Source of the DNA: Acidimicrobiia bacterium | GTDB taxonomy: Bacteria; Actinomycetota; Acidimicrobiia; Spongiisociales; UBA5794 | DNA length: 64,000 nucleotides | Assembly: GCA_026985095.1 (NCBI GenBank) | Contig: JALSQW010000056.1 | Span: forward strand, 71,144-135,143 | Reading direction: 5' to 3' | In this document: positions 16,739 to 25,192 of the stretch, one piece after another | How positions within the stretch are numbered: the first letter of the stretch is position 1 | How the letters are laid out: every line of letters begins with the position of its first letter | Position numbers and translations under genes: made by a program | Notes under the pieces: generated by a model | Databases searched by the model: none | Told to the model about the DNA's origin: nothing | What the model saw: the letters and a program-made list of their open reading frames with translations, nothing else

Positions 16739-18095
16739 CTTCGAGAGCGGCGAGGATGTTCTCCAGGCCGGCCTTCGCGTCCGAGAAGAGCATCATCGTC
16801 TTGTCGAGATAGAACAGCGGGTTGTCGATGCCGGCGAAGCCGGGGGAGAGGCTCCGCTTGATGACCACCACGGTCCGGGCCTTGTCCACCTCGAGGATCG
16901 GCATCCCGTAGATCGGACTGTTCGGGTCGTCCCGCGCCGAGGGGTTGACCACATCGTTGGCACCCACGACGAGGGCTACGTCGGTCATCGGGAACCTCGG
17001 ATTGGCATGGTCCAGATCGAGAAGCTGATCGTACGGCACGTCGGCTTCGGCGAGGAGCACGTTCATGTGTCCCGGCATCCGTCCCGCCACCGGGTGGATC
17101 GCGTACTCGACGGTCACGCCCCGCTCTTCGAGGGCATTGGCGAGGTCCCGGACGGCATGCTGAGCCTGGGCGACGGCGAGTCCATACCCGGGCACCACCA
17201 TCACCCGCTCGGCGTACGCCAGGGAGATGGCGACGTCCTCGGGCGTGGCCCGGTTGACGGGCTGTTCGCTCATCTCGGTCCCCGAGGTGCCGCCTCCGAA
17301 CCCCGAGAACAGGACGTTGGCCAGTGAGCGGTTCATCGCCTCGGACATCTGGACCGTGAGGATCAGCCCCGCTGCTCCCACGAGTGCTCCGCCGATGATC
17401 AGTGCCTGGTTCCCGATCACGAAGCCCGCCATCGCCGCGGCGACGCCCGACAGGGAGTTCAGCAACGAGATGACGACGGGCATGTCGGCGCCGCCGATGG
17501 GGATGACGCCGGTCACGCCGAGAACGAACGCCAGGGCGGTGAGGACCCAGTAGGCGAGTGCGTCACCGCTGACCACCGCCCAGACGCCCACCGCGACGGT
17601 GGCGGCACCGACGGCGGCGTTGAACCATGGCCCGCCTGGAAGCGCCACGGGGCGTCCCGAGATCAGGCCTTGGAGCTTGGCGTAAGCCACGAAGCTGCCC
17701 GAGAACGTGATCGTGCCGACGAGTAGCGACAGGACCACCACGACGGCGATCTCGGTGGTGAAGATCGACGGGTCCCGCACGACCTCCATGGCGGCGACCA
17801 GCGCCGACGCGCCGCCGCCGAAGCCGTTGAAGGCAGCCACGAGCTGAGGCATGGCGGTCATCTGGACCTTGAGGGCGAGCCACGCGCCGGCGGCGCCGCC
17901 GACGACCAGGCCGGCGATGACGACCCCCCAGGCGACTCGAGGTTCGTCGTAGATGTCGGCGACCGTGACGATCACCGCGACGAACATGCCGACGGCGGCG
18001 AGCTGGTTGCCCCGTCGGGCCGTGCGCGGCGACCCCAAGCCTCGAAGCCCGAGGATGAACAGGACCGCTGCGAGGAGGTACAAGAGGGTGATCAC
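16731..18095 (-). CDS. pntB: Proton-translocating NAD(P) transhydrogenase beta subunit
   Basis: A 454-residue subunit. About the first 270 residues form around nine hydrophobic helices (from LYLLAAVLFILGLRGLG to AGLILTVQMSE), and the rest is the NADP(H)-binding domain dIII with VPGYGLAVAQAQHAV, HPVAGRMPGHMNVLLAEA, LVVGANDVVNP and VIKRSLSPGFAGIDNPLF. The enzyme couples hydride transfer between NADH and NADP+ to proton movement, mainly supplying NADPH. The GTG start overlaps the stop of the small alpha-2 gene. The 3' end overlaps a repeat array. Confidence 0.95.
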   Translation of the reverse strand: MITLLYLLAAVLFILGLRGLGSPRTARRGNQLAAVGMFVAVIVTVADIYDEPRVAWGVVIAGLVVGGAAGAWLALKVQMTAMPQLVAAFNGFGGGASALVAAMEVVRDPSIFTTEIAVVVVLSLLVGTITFSGSFVAYAKLQGLISGRPVALPGGPWFNAAVGAATVAVGVWAVVSGDALAYWVLTALAFVLGVTGVIPIGGADMPVVISLLNSLSGVAAAMAGFVIGNQALIIGGALVGAAGLILTVQMSEAMNRSLANVLFSGFGGGTSGTEMSEQPVNRATPEDVAISLAYAERVMVVPGYGLAVAQAQHAVRDLANALEERGVTVEYAIHPVAGRMPGHMNVLLAEADVPYDQLLDLDHANPRFPMTDVALVVGANDVVNPSARDDPNSPIYGMPILEVDKARTVVVIKRSLSPGFAGIDNPLFYLDKTMMLFSDAKAGLENILAALEAL

Positions 18096-18388
18096 TTCCC
18101 GCCTCCCGGCTTCTTCTTGAACATCTCCAACATCCGGTCGGTGACGAGGAAGCCGCCGACGACGTTGATGGTGGCGAAGGCGACGGCGAGGAAACCCAGC
18201 ACCACCGCCGCGTTGCCCTTGTCGAGGGCGGCGGCCGTGACGGCGCCGACGATGGTGATGCCGGAGATGGCGTTGGCGCCCGACATGAGTGGGGTGTGCA
18301 AGGTGGGCGGCACCTTGGAGATGACCTCGAAGCCGACGAATGCGGCGAGGACGAACACGACGATGCCCTGGATGAACAGGTCGCTCAC
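18092..18388 (-). CDS. pntAB: NAD(P) transhydrogenase alpha subunit 2 (membrane part)
   Basis: A 98-residue membrane protein with three helices (FIQGIVVFVLAAFVGFEVI, ANAISGITIVGAVTAAAL, AAVVLGFLAVAFATINVVGG), corresponding to the membrane segment of the split alpha subunit; VPPTLHTPLMSGANAISGI is the characteristic motif. Starts and ends in 4-nt GTGA overlaps with its neighbours, so the three pnt genes are translationally coupled. Confidence 0.95.
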   Translation of the reverse strand: MSDLFIQGIVVFVLAAFVGFEVISKVPPTLHTPLMSGANAISGITIVGAVTAAALDKGNAAVVLGFLAVAFATINVVGGFLVTDRMLEMFKKKPGGGK

Positions 18389-19524
18389 GACGATGCCTCC
18401 TCGAGTCCCATGGCCGAGCGGGTGCGAGGATGGACCACGGTGCCGTCCTTGACGATCGTGGCGGGCCCCACGACCTCGTCGTCGAGGGAGACCGCCGCGT
18501 CGCCGTCTTCGGTGATCATCCGGGTCACGAGCGCTTGCAGGTTCCTCGCGTACATGCGGCTGGCGTCGGCAGCGACGCGGCTGGGCAGGTCGATGGGTCC
18601 GTGGATGCGTACCCCGCCGATGTCGACCGTCTCGTCGGGGCGTGACCCGGCGACGTTCCCGCCGCTGGAGGCGGCCATGTCGACGACGACGGCACCGGGC
18701 CGCATCCGTGCGACGACCTCCGCCGGGACGAGCAACGGTGCGGGCCGTCCGGGGATCTGCGCGGTGGTGATCACGATGTCCGCGTCGGCGACGTAGTCGG
18801 CCAGGATCTCCTGCTGCTTGCGTTGGGTCTCGGCGTCGACTTCTTTGGCGTAGCCGCCCTCGTCGCCTTCCTGGGTGGGGGCTTCGACGAACTTGGCCCC
18901 GAGGGATTCGACCTGTTCCTTGGTCTCCGGGCGGATGTCGTAGGCGTGGACGATGGCTCCCAGGCGGCGTGCGGTAGCGATCGCCATGAGGCCGGCGACG
19001 CCGACGCCGAGGACGAGGACCTTGGATGGCGGGATCGTCCCGGCGGCGGTTACGAGCATCGGAAGGAACCGAGGCGAGTCGTCGGCGGCCATGAGCACGG
19101 CGGCGTACCCACCGACGGTGGCTTGCGACGAGAGGGCGTCCATCGATTGGGCGAGGGTGGTGCGAGGGATCGCCTCCATCGCGACGGTGTCGATCCGGCG
19201 AGCGGCCACGGCTTCGACCAGTGCGGTGTCGACGAACGGGTCGAGGAACGACACGAGGATCGAGCCCTCGTCGATGAGCTGGATCTCGTCGCGGGTGGGG
19301 GGACCGACGCGGAGGACCAGGTCTGCGCCATGGGCGGATGCGGCATCAGGGGCGATGGTGGCGCCGGCCTCCTCGAAGGCGGCATCGGGGAACCCGGCGG
19401 CCTCGCCGGCCCCGGTTTCGACGACCACCTCCCAGTCGTGTTCGAGGTAGTTCTTGACGGTGGCAGGAACGGCGGCGACGCGCCGTTCGCGGGCGCCGCG
19501 TTCCTTGGGGATTCCGACACGCAT
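18385..19524 (-). CDS. pntAA: NAD(P) transhydrogenase alpha subunit 1 (NAD-binding domain)
   Basis: A 379-residue dI domain: MRVGIPKERGARERRVAAVP at the start, RTTLAQSMDALSSQATVGGY in the middle, the NAD-binding Rossmann motif VLVLGVGVAGLMAIATARRLG and the VEAPTQEGDEGGYAKEVDAE loop. It exchanges hydride with NAD(H) at the cytoplasmic face. First gene of the pnt operon; a TAGCGT box ends 7 nt before the ATG. Array 2 of the tandem repeat lies further upstream. Confidence 0.95.
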   Translation of the reverse strand: MRVGIPKERGARERRVAAVPATVKNYLEHDWEVVVETGAGEAAGFPDAAFEEAGATIAPDAASAHGADLVLRVGPPTRDEIQLIDEGSILVSFLDPFVDTALVEAVAARRIDTVAMEAIPRTTLAQSMDALSSQATVGGYAAVLMAADDSPRFLPMLVTAAGTIPPSKVLVLGVGVAGLMAIATARRLGAIVHAYDIRPETKEQVESLGAKFVEAPTQEGDEGGYAKEVDAETQRKQQEILADYVADADIVITTAQIPGRPAPLLVPAEVVARMRPGAVVVDMAASSGGNVAGSRPDETVDIGGVRIHGPIDLPSRVAADASRMYARNLQALVTRMITEDGDAAVSLDDEVVGPATIVKDGTVVHPRTRSAMGLEEASS

Positions 19525-19531
19525 GACCGGA

Positions 19532-19537
19532 ACGCTA
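19532..19537 (-). promoter_or_regulatory. -10 box TAGCGT, leaderless type
   Basis: TAGCGT ends 7 nt before the ATG of the first pnt gene; the likely transcript start is the ATG itself. The tandem repeat array begins about 35 bp further upstream, so it could influence this promoter. Confidence 0.5.
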
Positions 19538-19571
19538 GGACGTCGCGCCCCTCAGATGGAAATCGGACGGC

Positions 19572-19701
19572 GAACCCTGGGTTGGGAGCCCCCTGGAGGG
19601 GTGTGGTGAACCCTGGGTTGGGGAGCCCCCTTCAGGGGTGTGGTGAACCCTGGGTTGGGGTGCCCCCTGGAGGGGTGTGGTGAACCCTGGGTTCGCGGTC
19701 A
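19572..19701. repeat. Tandem 36-37 bp repeat array 2 (between dapA-like gene and pntAA)
   Basis: Units start at 19572 (36 bp), 19608 (37 bp) and 19645 (37 bp), followed by a truncated fourth unit at 19682 that keeps only GAACCCTGGGTT and merges into the stop codon of the dapA-like gene (19699-19701). The core is the same as in array 1: AACCC-T-GGGTT, then CCCC-TGGA-GGGG or CCCC-TTCA-GGGG, then TGTGGT. Both arrays end on the 3' end of a minus-strand gene with the same polarity. Confidence 0.9.
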
Positions 19702-20553
19702 GGGGAGACCGGCGGCACGGACGGCGGCGGCGATGACGGAGCGGTCGTCGTCGGTGATCGGCCGGAGGGGGCGGCGAACCTGGCCGGGCTCGAGCCCGGC
19801 GGATTGCGCTGCGGCCTTCGTCCCCGGGATCCCGTGGCGCTCGACGACCGTCGTCAACGCGGTGAGGTCGTCCTGGCCGACGCCGGTCGCGAGGATGCGC
19901 TCCAAGAGGGAGAAGGCGTAGTTGGCGCTGGCGGTGATGGCGCCATAGGCACCGAGGTGGAGGGACTCTGCGACCGCCCGCGAGGCGCCGCAGTAGAGCA
20001 CGAACCCACCGTCGATGAGCTCGCGCAGAGGCGGGATGCGGGAGACGTCGCCTCCGGAGTCCTTCATCCCGACGACGTTGGGATGGTCGGCCACCTCGAT
20101 GACCGTCTCGGTCGGCAGCTCGTAGCCGGTGACCGGGGGAACGGTGTACACCAGCACCGGCAGCGGGGAGGCGTCGGCGACGTCGAGGAAGTGGCCGGCG
20201 ACGAGCTCGTGGCGACCTCGGACGAGGGACGTCGGGGTCATGACGAGCACCGCGTCGGCTCGGGCGACGACGGCCTCGGCGATCTGCTCCATCGCCACCC
20301 GGGTCGACTCCCCCGAGACTCCGCACAGGAGGAACGCCTCGTTCCCCAGTTCGTCTCGGGCCAGATCGACCAGCGCGCGGCGCTCGTCGGGTTCGAGGTA
20401 CGGGCCCTCACCGGTGGAACCGCCGATGAGGAAGCCGGTGACACCACGGTCGAACAGGATCCGCAGGTTGCGGCGGAAGGCGACCGGGTCGATGCCGCCG
20501 TTCTCGTCGAACGGCGTGATGAGCGCCGGCAGGATCCTCGGTGGCGTCCGCAT
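19699..20553 (-). CDS. Dihydrodipicolinate synthase / N-acetylneuraminate lyase family protein
   Basis: A 284-residue class I aldolase-type barrel. GGSTGEGPYL replaces the GTTGE phosphate/carboxylate loop of true DapA, the catalytic Tyr is in LVYTVPPVTGYELP, and the Schiff-base lysine is in NVVGMKDSGGD. The substitution in the GTTGE loop makes another 2-keto acid lyase in the superfamily as likely as DapA, so no symbol is given. No lysine-pathway genes adjoin. A TAACGT box lies 7 nt before the ATG. Confidence 0.8.
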   Translation of the reverse strand: MRTPPRILPALITPFDENGGIDPVAFRRNLRILFDRGVTGFLIGGSTGEGPYLEPDERRALVDLARDELGNEAFLLCGVSGESTRVAMEQIAEAVVARADAVLVMTPTSLVRGRHELVAGHFLDVADASPLPVLVYTVPPVTGYELPTETVIEVADHPNVVGMKDSGGDVSRIPPLRELIDGGFVLYCGASRAVAESLHLGAYGAITASANYAFSLLERILATGVGQDDLTALTTVVERHGIPGTKAAAQSAGLEPGQVRRPLRPITDDDRSVIAAAVRAAGLP

Positions 20554-20560
20554 GCAGGCG

Positions 20561-20566
20561 ACGTTA
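20561..20566 (-). promoter_or_regulatory. -10 box TAACGT, leaderless type
   Basis: TAACGT ends 7 nt before the ATG of the DapA-like gene. Confidence 0.45.
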
Positions 20567-20598
20567 GCGGCGACGACTCGACGGAGACGTCCGCGTCC

Positions 20599-21015
20599 TC
20601 AAGCACCGTTCGCCGCCCACCCGGTCCAGCGGGTGACGGTGATGTCGACGACGGGGCCGGCCGGAGGACGCTCGCGGTACTGCCGGTAGCGGGCGGCGAG
20701 CTGGTCGGCGGCGCGGCGTATGCCGGGTCCCTTCTCGACGACCGTCGCCACGCCGTCGGCCCTGACCCACCACAGCCTCGACCAGTCGTCGTCGTCCCAG
20801 TGGTCGACGAGGAGCGCCACGCGGGGATCGGAGCGGATGTCGTCGAGACGCGCCAGGGCCCGGGTCGTCTTGGGTTTGTGGTCGACGGCGGTGACGATCC
20901 GGTCGCCGACGACGGCGAAGGTGATCGGCACGATCCGCGGACCGGCCACGCCCCTGGTGGCGAGGCGGGCCACGCGGGCGCCGGCGAAGCGGCGGCGGGC
21001 TTCGGGGGTCTCCAC
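20599..21015 (-). CDS. PPOX-class, probably F420-dependent oxidoreductase
   Basis: A 138-residue split-barrel flavin/deazaflavin-binding protein. ARVARLATRGVAGPRIVPITF, TAVDHKPKTTRALARLDDIR and VALLVDHWDDDDWSRLWWVRADG match the actinobacterial PPOX-class F420-dependent family (TIGR03668-like) that includes the pattern DxKPK near the cofactor. The substrate is unknown. It begins with GTG, 6 nt after a TAGCGT box. Confidence 0.8.
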   Translation of the reverse strand: METPEARRRFAGARVARLATRGVAGPRIVPITFAVVGDRIVTAVDHKPKTTRALARLDDIRSDPRVALLVDHWDDDDWSRLWWVRADGVATVVEKGPGIRRAADQLAARYRQYRERPPAGPVVDITVTRWTGWAANGA

Positions 21016-21021
21016 GGTCCG

Positions 21022-21027
21022 ACGCTA
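21022..21027 (-). promoter_or_regulatory. -10 box TAGCGT, leaderless type
   Basis: TAGCGT ends 6 nt before the GTG start of the PPOX-fold gene; no Shine-Dalgarno is present. Confidence 0.45.
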
Positions 21028-21091
21028 CCGCGCAAGTCGCGGCCTGTGGTGACGACAGGGGGGACCGTACGCCTCACGAAAGGAGCCGCGC

Positions 21092-22690
21092 GTGCGTCTC
21101 GCCGGACCGGCCATCACCGCCGTGGGCATCACGGCGGTCTTCGGCATCGCCGTTGCGCTGCCCATCTGGGGATGGCCGATCGCGGTCGCCGGCGCGTTCG
21201 TCGTCGTCCTCGGCATCCGCGACGTCGTACAGCGACGTCACGCCATCATCCGCAATTACCCGGTCGTCGGGCACTTCCGGTACCTTCTCGAGTCCATCGG
21301 CCCCGAGCTTCGTCAGTACATCGTCACCGACAACGACGCAGAACGGCCGTTCTCGCGCGATCAGCGGCGATGGATCTACGCGACCGCCAAGGAGGAGAAC
21401 GATCTGTTCGGGTTCGGTACCGACAACGACGTCCTCGCCGGGTCCGGCTACCTGGTGATCCGCCACTCCGCGTTCCCGGCCCCGCCGCCGCCCCCGTCGA
21501 GCCCCGCCGGCAGCGATCTCCACCTCGTCCCGTTGGCCAAGGTCCTGGGAGCCGTGCGGGGCCGAGCGGGCGCGTTCCGCCCTGAGTCGGTCGTCAACAT
21601 CTCGTCGATGAGCTACGGCTCGCTGTCGGGTGCGGCCATCACCGCACTCAACGAAGGCGCCCGAACCGCCCACGTCCTCCACGGAACCGGAGAGGGAGGG
21701 ATCAGCCCCTATCACGATCGGGGCGGCGACCTCATCTGGCAGCTCGGCACCGCCTACTTCGGTGCCCGCGACGACGAGGGGAACTTCAGCCTCGACCGGT
21801 TCCTCACGAACGTCGATCGCCATCGCGTCAAGGCCATCGAGATCAAGCTCTCCCAAGGGGCCAAACCGGGGCTGGGTGGCATGCTGCCCGGTACCAAGGT
21901 GACCCCCGAGATCGCCGCGATCCGTCACATCCCCGTCGGGGAGGACTGCAAGTCCCCCGCTCGTCACACCGCGTTCTCCAACGTCGACGAGATGCTGGAG
22001 TTCGTCGAGCTCCTCGCCGGCGAGTCCGGCCTGCCGGTCGGGATCAAGTCGGCGGTCGGACAGATGGCGTTCTGGGACGAACTCGCGGAACGGATGGCGA
22101 CCGAGGACCGTGGGGTCGACTTCATCACGATCGACGGCGGTGAGGGCGGCACCGGCGCCGCGCCGATGGTCTTCGCCGACCACATGTCGCTGCCGTTCCT
22201 GCAAGGCTTCACGTCGGTCTACCGGGTCTTCGCCGAGCGAGGCATCCACAACGACGTCGTCTGGTTCGGATCGGGGAGGCTCGGGCTCCCCGATCGGGCC
22301 GTGTTGGCGTTCGCCCTCGGGGTCGACGGCGTCAACGTCGCTCGGGAGGCGATGCTGGCCTTGGGCTGCATCCAGGCCCAGAAATGCCACACGGGTCATT
22401 GCCCCGTCGGGGTGGCGACCCAATCGCGGTGGCTCGAGCGCGGCCTCGACCCGACGCTCAAGTCGGTCCGCGTCGCCAACTACCTCATCGGCTTGCGCAA
22501 GGAGCTGCTCCGGGTGGCCAACGCGGTCGGCGTCGAGCATCCCGCCGAGATCGTCGCCGAGCATCTGGACCTCCTCGACGATGACGTCGGCTCGGTCTCG
22601 GTGGTCGAGCGGTTCTCCTACAAGCCGGACTGGGGTATCCCCACGATGGAGCAGCTCGCTGCCGTCGAGGGGGCGCTCCTCGGGAGCTGA
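21092..22690 (+). CDS. FMN-binding glutamate-synthase-like protein with N-terminal membrane anchor
   Basis: A 532-residue protein. Residues about 5-45 form one or two hydrophobic helices. The rest is the FMN barrel of glutamate synthase: NISSMSYGSLSGAAITALNEG, HGTGEGGISPYH, EIKLSQGAKPGLGGMLPG, DFITIDGGEGGTGAAP, and CIQAQKCHTGHCPVGVATQ, whose three cysteines ligate the 3Fe-4S cluster in GltS. It lacks the glutaminase domain and resembles membrane-linked FMN-binding glutamate synthase family proteins of unknown electron acceptor. GTG start with an AAAGGAG Shine-Dalgarno. Confidence 0.87.
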   Translation: MRLAGPAITAVGITAVFGIAVALPIWGWPIAVAGAFVVVLGIRDVVQRRHAIIRNYPVVGHFRYLLESIGPELRQYIVTDNDAERPFSRDQRRWIYATAKEENDLFGFGTDNDVLAGSGYLVIRHSAFPAPPPPPSSPAGSDLHLVPLAKVLGAVRGRAGAFRPESVVNISSMSYGSLSGAAITALNEGARTAHVLHGTGEGGISPYHDRGGDLIWQLGTAYFGARDDEGNFSLDRFLTNVDRHRVKAIEIKLSQGAKPGLGGMLPGTKVTPEIAAIRHIPVGEDCKSPARHTAFSNVDEMLEFVELLAGESGLPVGIKSAVGQMAFWDELAERMATEDRGVDFITIDGGEGGTGAAPMVFADHMSLPFLQGFTSVYRVFAERGIHNDVVWFGSGRLGLPDRAVLAFALGVDGVNVAREAMLALGCIQAQKCHTGHCPVGVATQSRWLERGLDPTLKSVRVANYLIGLRKELLRVANAVGVEHPAEIVAEHLDLLDDDVGSVSVVERFSYKPDWGIPTMEQLAAVEGALLGS

Positions 22691-22780
22691 CCGCGGACCG
22701 ACGGCGATCTGCGACGGCTCCCACCGGGGGCTGTCCGTCGGAGACGACGGACCCGCTGGCGGTGGAAGCGAAGGTCGCGC

Positions 22781-22890
22781 TCATGGGTCGTTCGAACCAG
22801 CGACCCGATCGCCCGTCTCCGCGAGTCGGAGGGCGCCGACGCTGCCGCCGGTCCCGAGCCGATGACGACGACGTCGGGGCGGGGGGTCAT
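22781..22890 (-). pseudogene. Frameshifted N-terminal fragment of an FAD-dependent (GMC-type) oxidoreductase
   Basis: The frame opening at 22890 reads MTPRPDVVVIGSG, then a one-base loss near 22853 shifts the continuation TGGSVGALRLAETGDRV into the next frame. Joined, they give the dinucleotide-binding motif GSGTGGSVGALRLAE found at the start of GMC and cholesterol-oxidase-like flavoproteins. The repaired frame ends at a TGA a few residues later and the remaining several hundred residues are missing. This is a decayed gene remnant; the rest of 22691-22940 holds nothing I recognise. Confidence 0.6.
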
Positions 22891-22940
22891 CGTGCGAGCG
22901 TGGCGAACCCGCCGGGGGCCGGTGATCGGGAGGTGCTCGC

Positions 22941-23627
22941 TCAGGAGCTCCGGGCGGGTCGCCCGTCGGGGACCTTCGGGACGAGCCGGTACCGGAACGT
23001 GACGCAGCCCGGGTCCCCGTCGTCGCAGTAGTAGGAGTCGAACTGGACGAGCGCGTCGAGCTCACCGCCCGTTCGGACGAGGTAGGCGTTCGGCTTGACG
23101 CTCACGACATGACGGACGAACGAGTACGAGTACCAGCGGCCGATCGCCGGGTTCTCGGGCTCATCTCGGTCGTCGCCACCGAACCGGTCGGTTTCGAACG
23201 CCGCCGCCGGCGGTAGGGCCGCGTCTTCGAGGGCGATCTCGCCCAGATCGAAGGCGCCGCCCGGGCCGGCGGGGTTCGTCACGCCCGAGTTCGTGAGGAT
23301 CTTGGTGCGACGGAACGCCAGGTCCCAGCCCGGGGAGGTGAGATCGTCCTCGATCACCTCGCCTCGTTCGAAGTCGAAGAGGACCCATTCCTCCCGGCTG
23401 GTCGCATCGATCGTGACCCGGACCCATCGATCGCCCGACGCGACGCCCGCCGCGTATCCCGCCGGCTTCGGCTGCAGCTCACCCCACACGAAGACGGCGA
23501 CCAGCACCAGGATGAGGGCGGCCGGTACCGCCACGAGCCAGGTTCGCACCCGCCGGCGTCGCCGGCGACCCGAGGATCGGTGGGGGGCGGCACGCTCGCT
23601 CGTCGCCGTGGGAGGTTCGGTCGGCAT
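22941..23627 (-). CDS. HmuY-family protein, membrane anchored
   Basis: A 228-residue protein with a basic N-terminus (RRRRRRVRT, about 20-30), a transmembrane anchor or uncleaved signal (WLVAVPAALILVLVAVFVWG) and an extracytoplasmic domain with the HmuY-like pattern WVLFDFERGEVIED, PGWDLAFRRTKILTNSG and AYLVRTGGELDALVQFDSYY. HmuY of Bacteroidetes binds haem, but the haem-ligand residues cannot be confirmed here, so the function is open. A GGAGAC Shine-Dalgarno supports the start. Two cysteines near the end (YYCDDGDPGCV) could form a disulfide. Confidence 0.7.
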   Translation of the reverse strand: MPTEPPTATSERAAPHRSSGRRRRRRVRTWLVAVPAALILVLVAVFVWGELQPKPAGYAAGVASGDRWVRVTIDATSREEWVLFDFERGEVIEDDLTSPGWDLAFRRTKILTNSGVTNPAGPGGAFDLGEIALEDAALPPAAAFETDRFGGDDRDEPENPAIGRWYSYSFVRHVVSVKPNAYLVRTGGELDALVQFDSYYCDDGDPGCVTFRYRLVPKVPDGRPARSS

Positions 23628-23727
23628 CGGTCGTCTCCTCGCTCTGGGCAATGCTGCGTCGACGGTGCGGCGGATCGATAGGGTCCGACGGCCTGAGGTG
23701 GAGATCGGTCGGCTACGACGAGGCTCC

Positions 23728-25179
23728 TCAGGCGTTGTAGGAGCCCGAGGTCGTGTCGCCGCCGTGGCCGGTCCAGTCGGTATGGAAGAACTCGCCGCGG
23801 GGACGATCCGTGCGCTCGTACGTATGGGCGCCGAAGTAGTCGCGTTGGGCCTGGATGAGGTTCGCCGGGAGCCGTTCGGATCGGTAGCCGTCGTAGAAGG
23901 CGAGGGCCGAGGCGTAGGCCGGGGTGGGGAGCCCGGCGACGGCGGCGTGCGCGACGGTGCGTCGCCACCCGGGCGCGGCGGTCGCCACCGCGTCGGCGAA
24001 GAACGGGGCGAGGAGCAGGTTCTCGAGGTCCGGGTGGTTCCGGTAGGCGGCCATGATGTCGGAGATGAAGCGCGAACGGATGATGCATCCTGCTCGCCAC
24101 AGGGAGGCCACCGTTCCGAGGTCGAGATCCCATCCGTGTTCCTGCGATGCCGCACGCAGCAGCATGAAGCCCTGGGCGTAGGACAGGATCTTCGATCCGT
24201 AGAGGGCGTCGTGGAGGTCGAGGAGGACCTGCTCCCGGTCGTGGAGGATGGTCCCATCGGGGCCTCCAAGGACGGCGGCGGCCATCGTCCGTTGGGTCTT
24301 CAACGCCGACAGGATGCGGGCGTAGACGGCTTCGGCGATCAGCGAGACGGGCTGCGCCTGCTCCATGGAGGCGATGACCGTCCACCGGCCGGTGCCCTTC
24401 TGACCGGCGACGTCGAGGATGTGATCGACCAGCGGCGTCCCGTCGGCGTCCTCGGTCGCCAGGATGTCGGCGGTGATGTCGATCAGGTACGAGTCGAGGG
24501 TTCCGCGGCCCCACTGTGCGAAGACGGGATGCATCTCGCCGGCCGACATCGACAGGCCGCGGCACATGACGTCATAGGCCTCGGCGATGACCTGCATGTC
24601 GCCGTATTCGATGCCATTGTGGACCATCTTGACGTAGTGCCCGGCGCCGTCGGGTCCGAGCCACTCGCAGCACGGCGAGCCGTCGTCGGCCTTCGCGGCG
24701 ATGTCCTTGAAGAGATGTTCGATGTGCGGCCACGCCTCGTTCGACCCTCCAGGCATGATCGACGGGCCGTGGCGCGCCCCTTCCTCACCGCCCGAGATGC
24801 CCATGCCGACGAAACGGAGCCCCTTGGCTTCCAGGTCGCGGGTGCGCCGGATCGTGTCGGTGTACAGCGAGTTGCCGCCGTCGATGATGATGTCGCCGGG
24901 TTCCAGGAGGGGCTCGAGCGCTTCGATCTGGGCGTCGACCGGAGCGCCGGCGCGGATCATCACCATGACGATGCGAGGTCGCTTCAGCGCCTGTACGAGC
25001 TCTTCGAGGCTGTGGGCGCCGACGATGCGCCGGCCTGCGCCCTCCTCGGCGACGAACCGGTCCACCTTGTCGACGGTGCGGTTGAAGACCGCCACCGTGT
25101 ACCCGTGGTCGTCCATGTTCAACACGAGGTTGCTGCCCATCACCCCGAGGCCGATGAGGCCGATGTCCGCGCTCGCCAT
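23728..25179 (-). CDS. gnd: 6-phosphogluconate dehydrogenase, decarboxylating
   Basis: A 483-residue enzyme, the standard length for the long (NADP-dependent) form of the pentose phosphate pathway. The Rossmann motif is IGLIGLGVMGSNLVLNM, NADP contacts follow in FNRTVDKVD, the substrate segment is IISGG-like GMGISGGEEGARHGPSIMPG, the catalytic lysine is in HYVKMVHNGIEYGDMQ, and the C-terminal tail FFHTDWTGHGGDTTSGSYNA closes the partner's active site in the dimer. Converts 6-phosphogluconate to ribulose 5-phosphate plus CO2 and NADPH. It has a TAGCGT leaderless-type promoter. Confidence 0.96.
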   Translation of the reverse strand: MASADIGLIGLGVMGSNLVLNMDDHGYTVAVFNRTVDKVDRFVAEEGAGRRIVGAHSLEELVQALKRPRIVMVMIRAGAPVDAQIEALEPLLEPGDIIIDGGNSLYTDTIRRTRDLEAKGLRFVGMGISGGEEGARHGPSIMPGGSNEAWPHIEHLFKDIAAKADDGSPCCEWLGPDGAGHYVKMVHNGIEYGDMQVIAEAYDVMCRGLSMSAGEMHPVFAQWGRGTLDSYLIDITADILATEDADGTPLVDHILDVAGQKGTGRWTVIASMEQAQPVSLIAEAVYARILSALKTQRTMAAAVLGGPDGTILHDREQVLLDLHDALYGSKILSYAQGFMLLRAASQEHGWDLDLGTVASLWRAGCIIRSRFISDIMAAYRNHPDLENLLLAPFFADAVATAAPGWRRTVAHAAVAGLPTPAYASALAFYDGYRSERLPANLIQAQRDYFGAHTYERTDRPRGEFFHTDWTGHGGDTTSGSYNA

Positions 25180-25186
25180 GGGCGCG

Positions 25187-25192
25187 ACGCTA
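25187..25192 (-). promoter_or_regulatory. -10 box TAGCGT, leaderless type
   Basis: TAGCGT ends 7 nt before the ATG of gnd. The remaining 135 bp up to the M1 peptidase stop codon show no gene and no clear terminator. Confidence 0.5.

Noticed and set aside
16597-19701. CRISPR array as explanation for the tandem repeats.
   Set aside because: Units are directly adjacent with no variable spacers and there are no cas genes.
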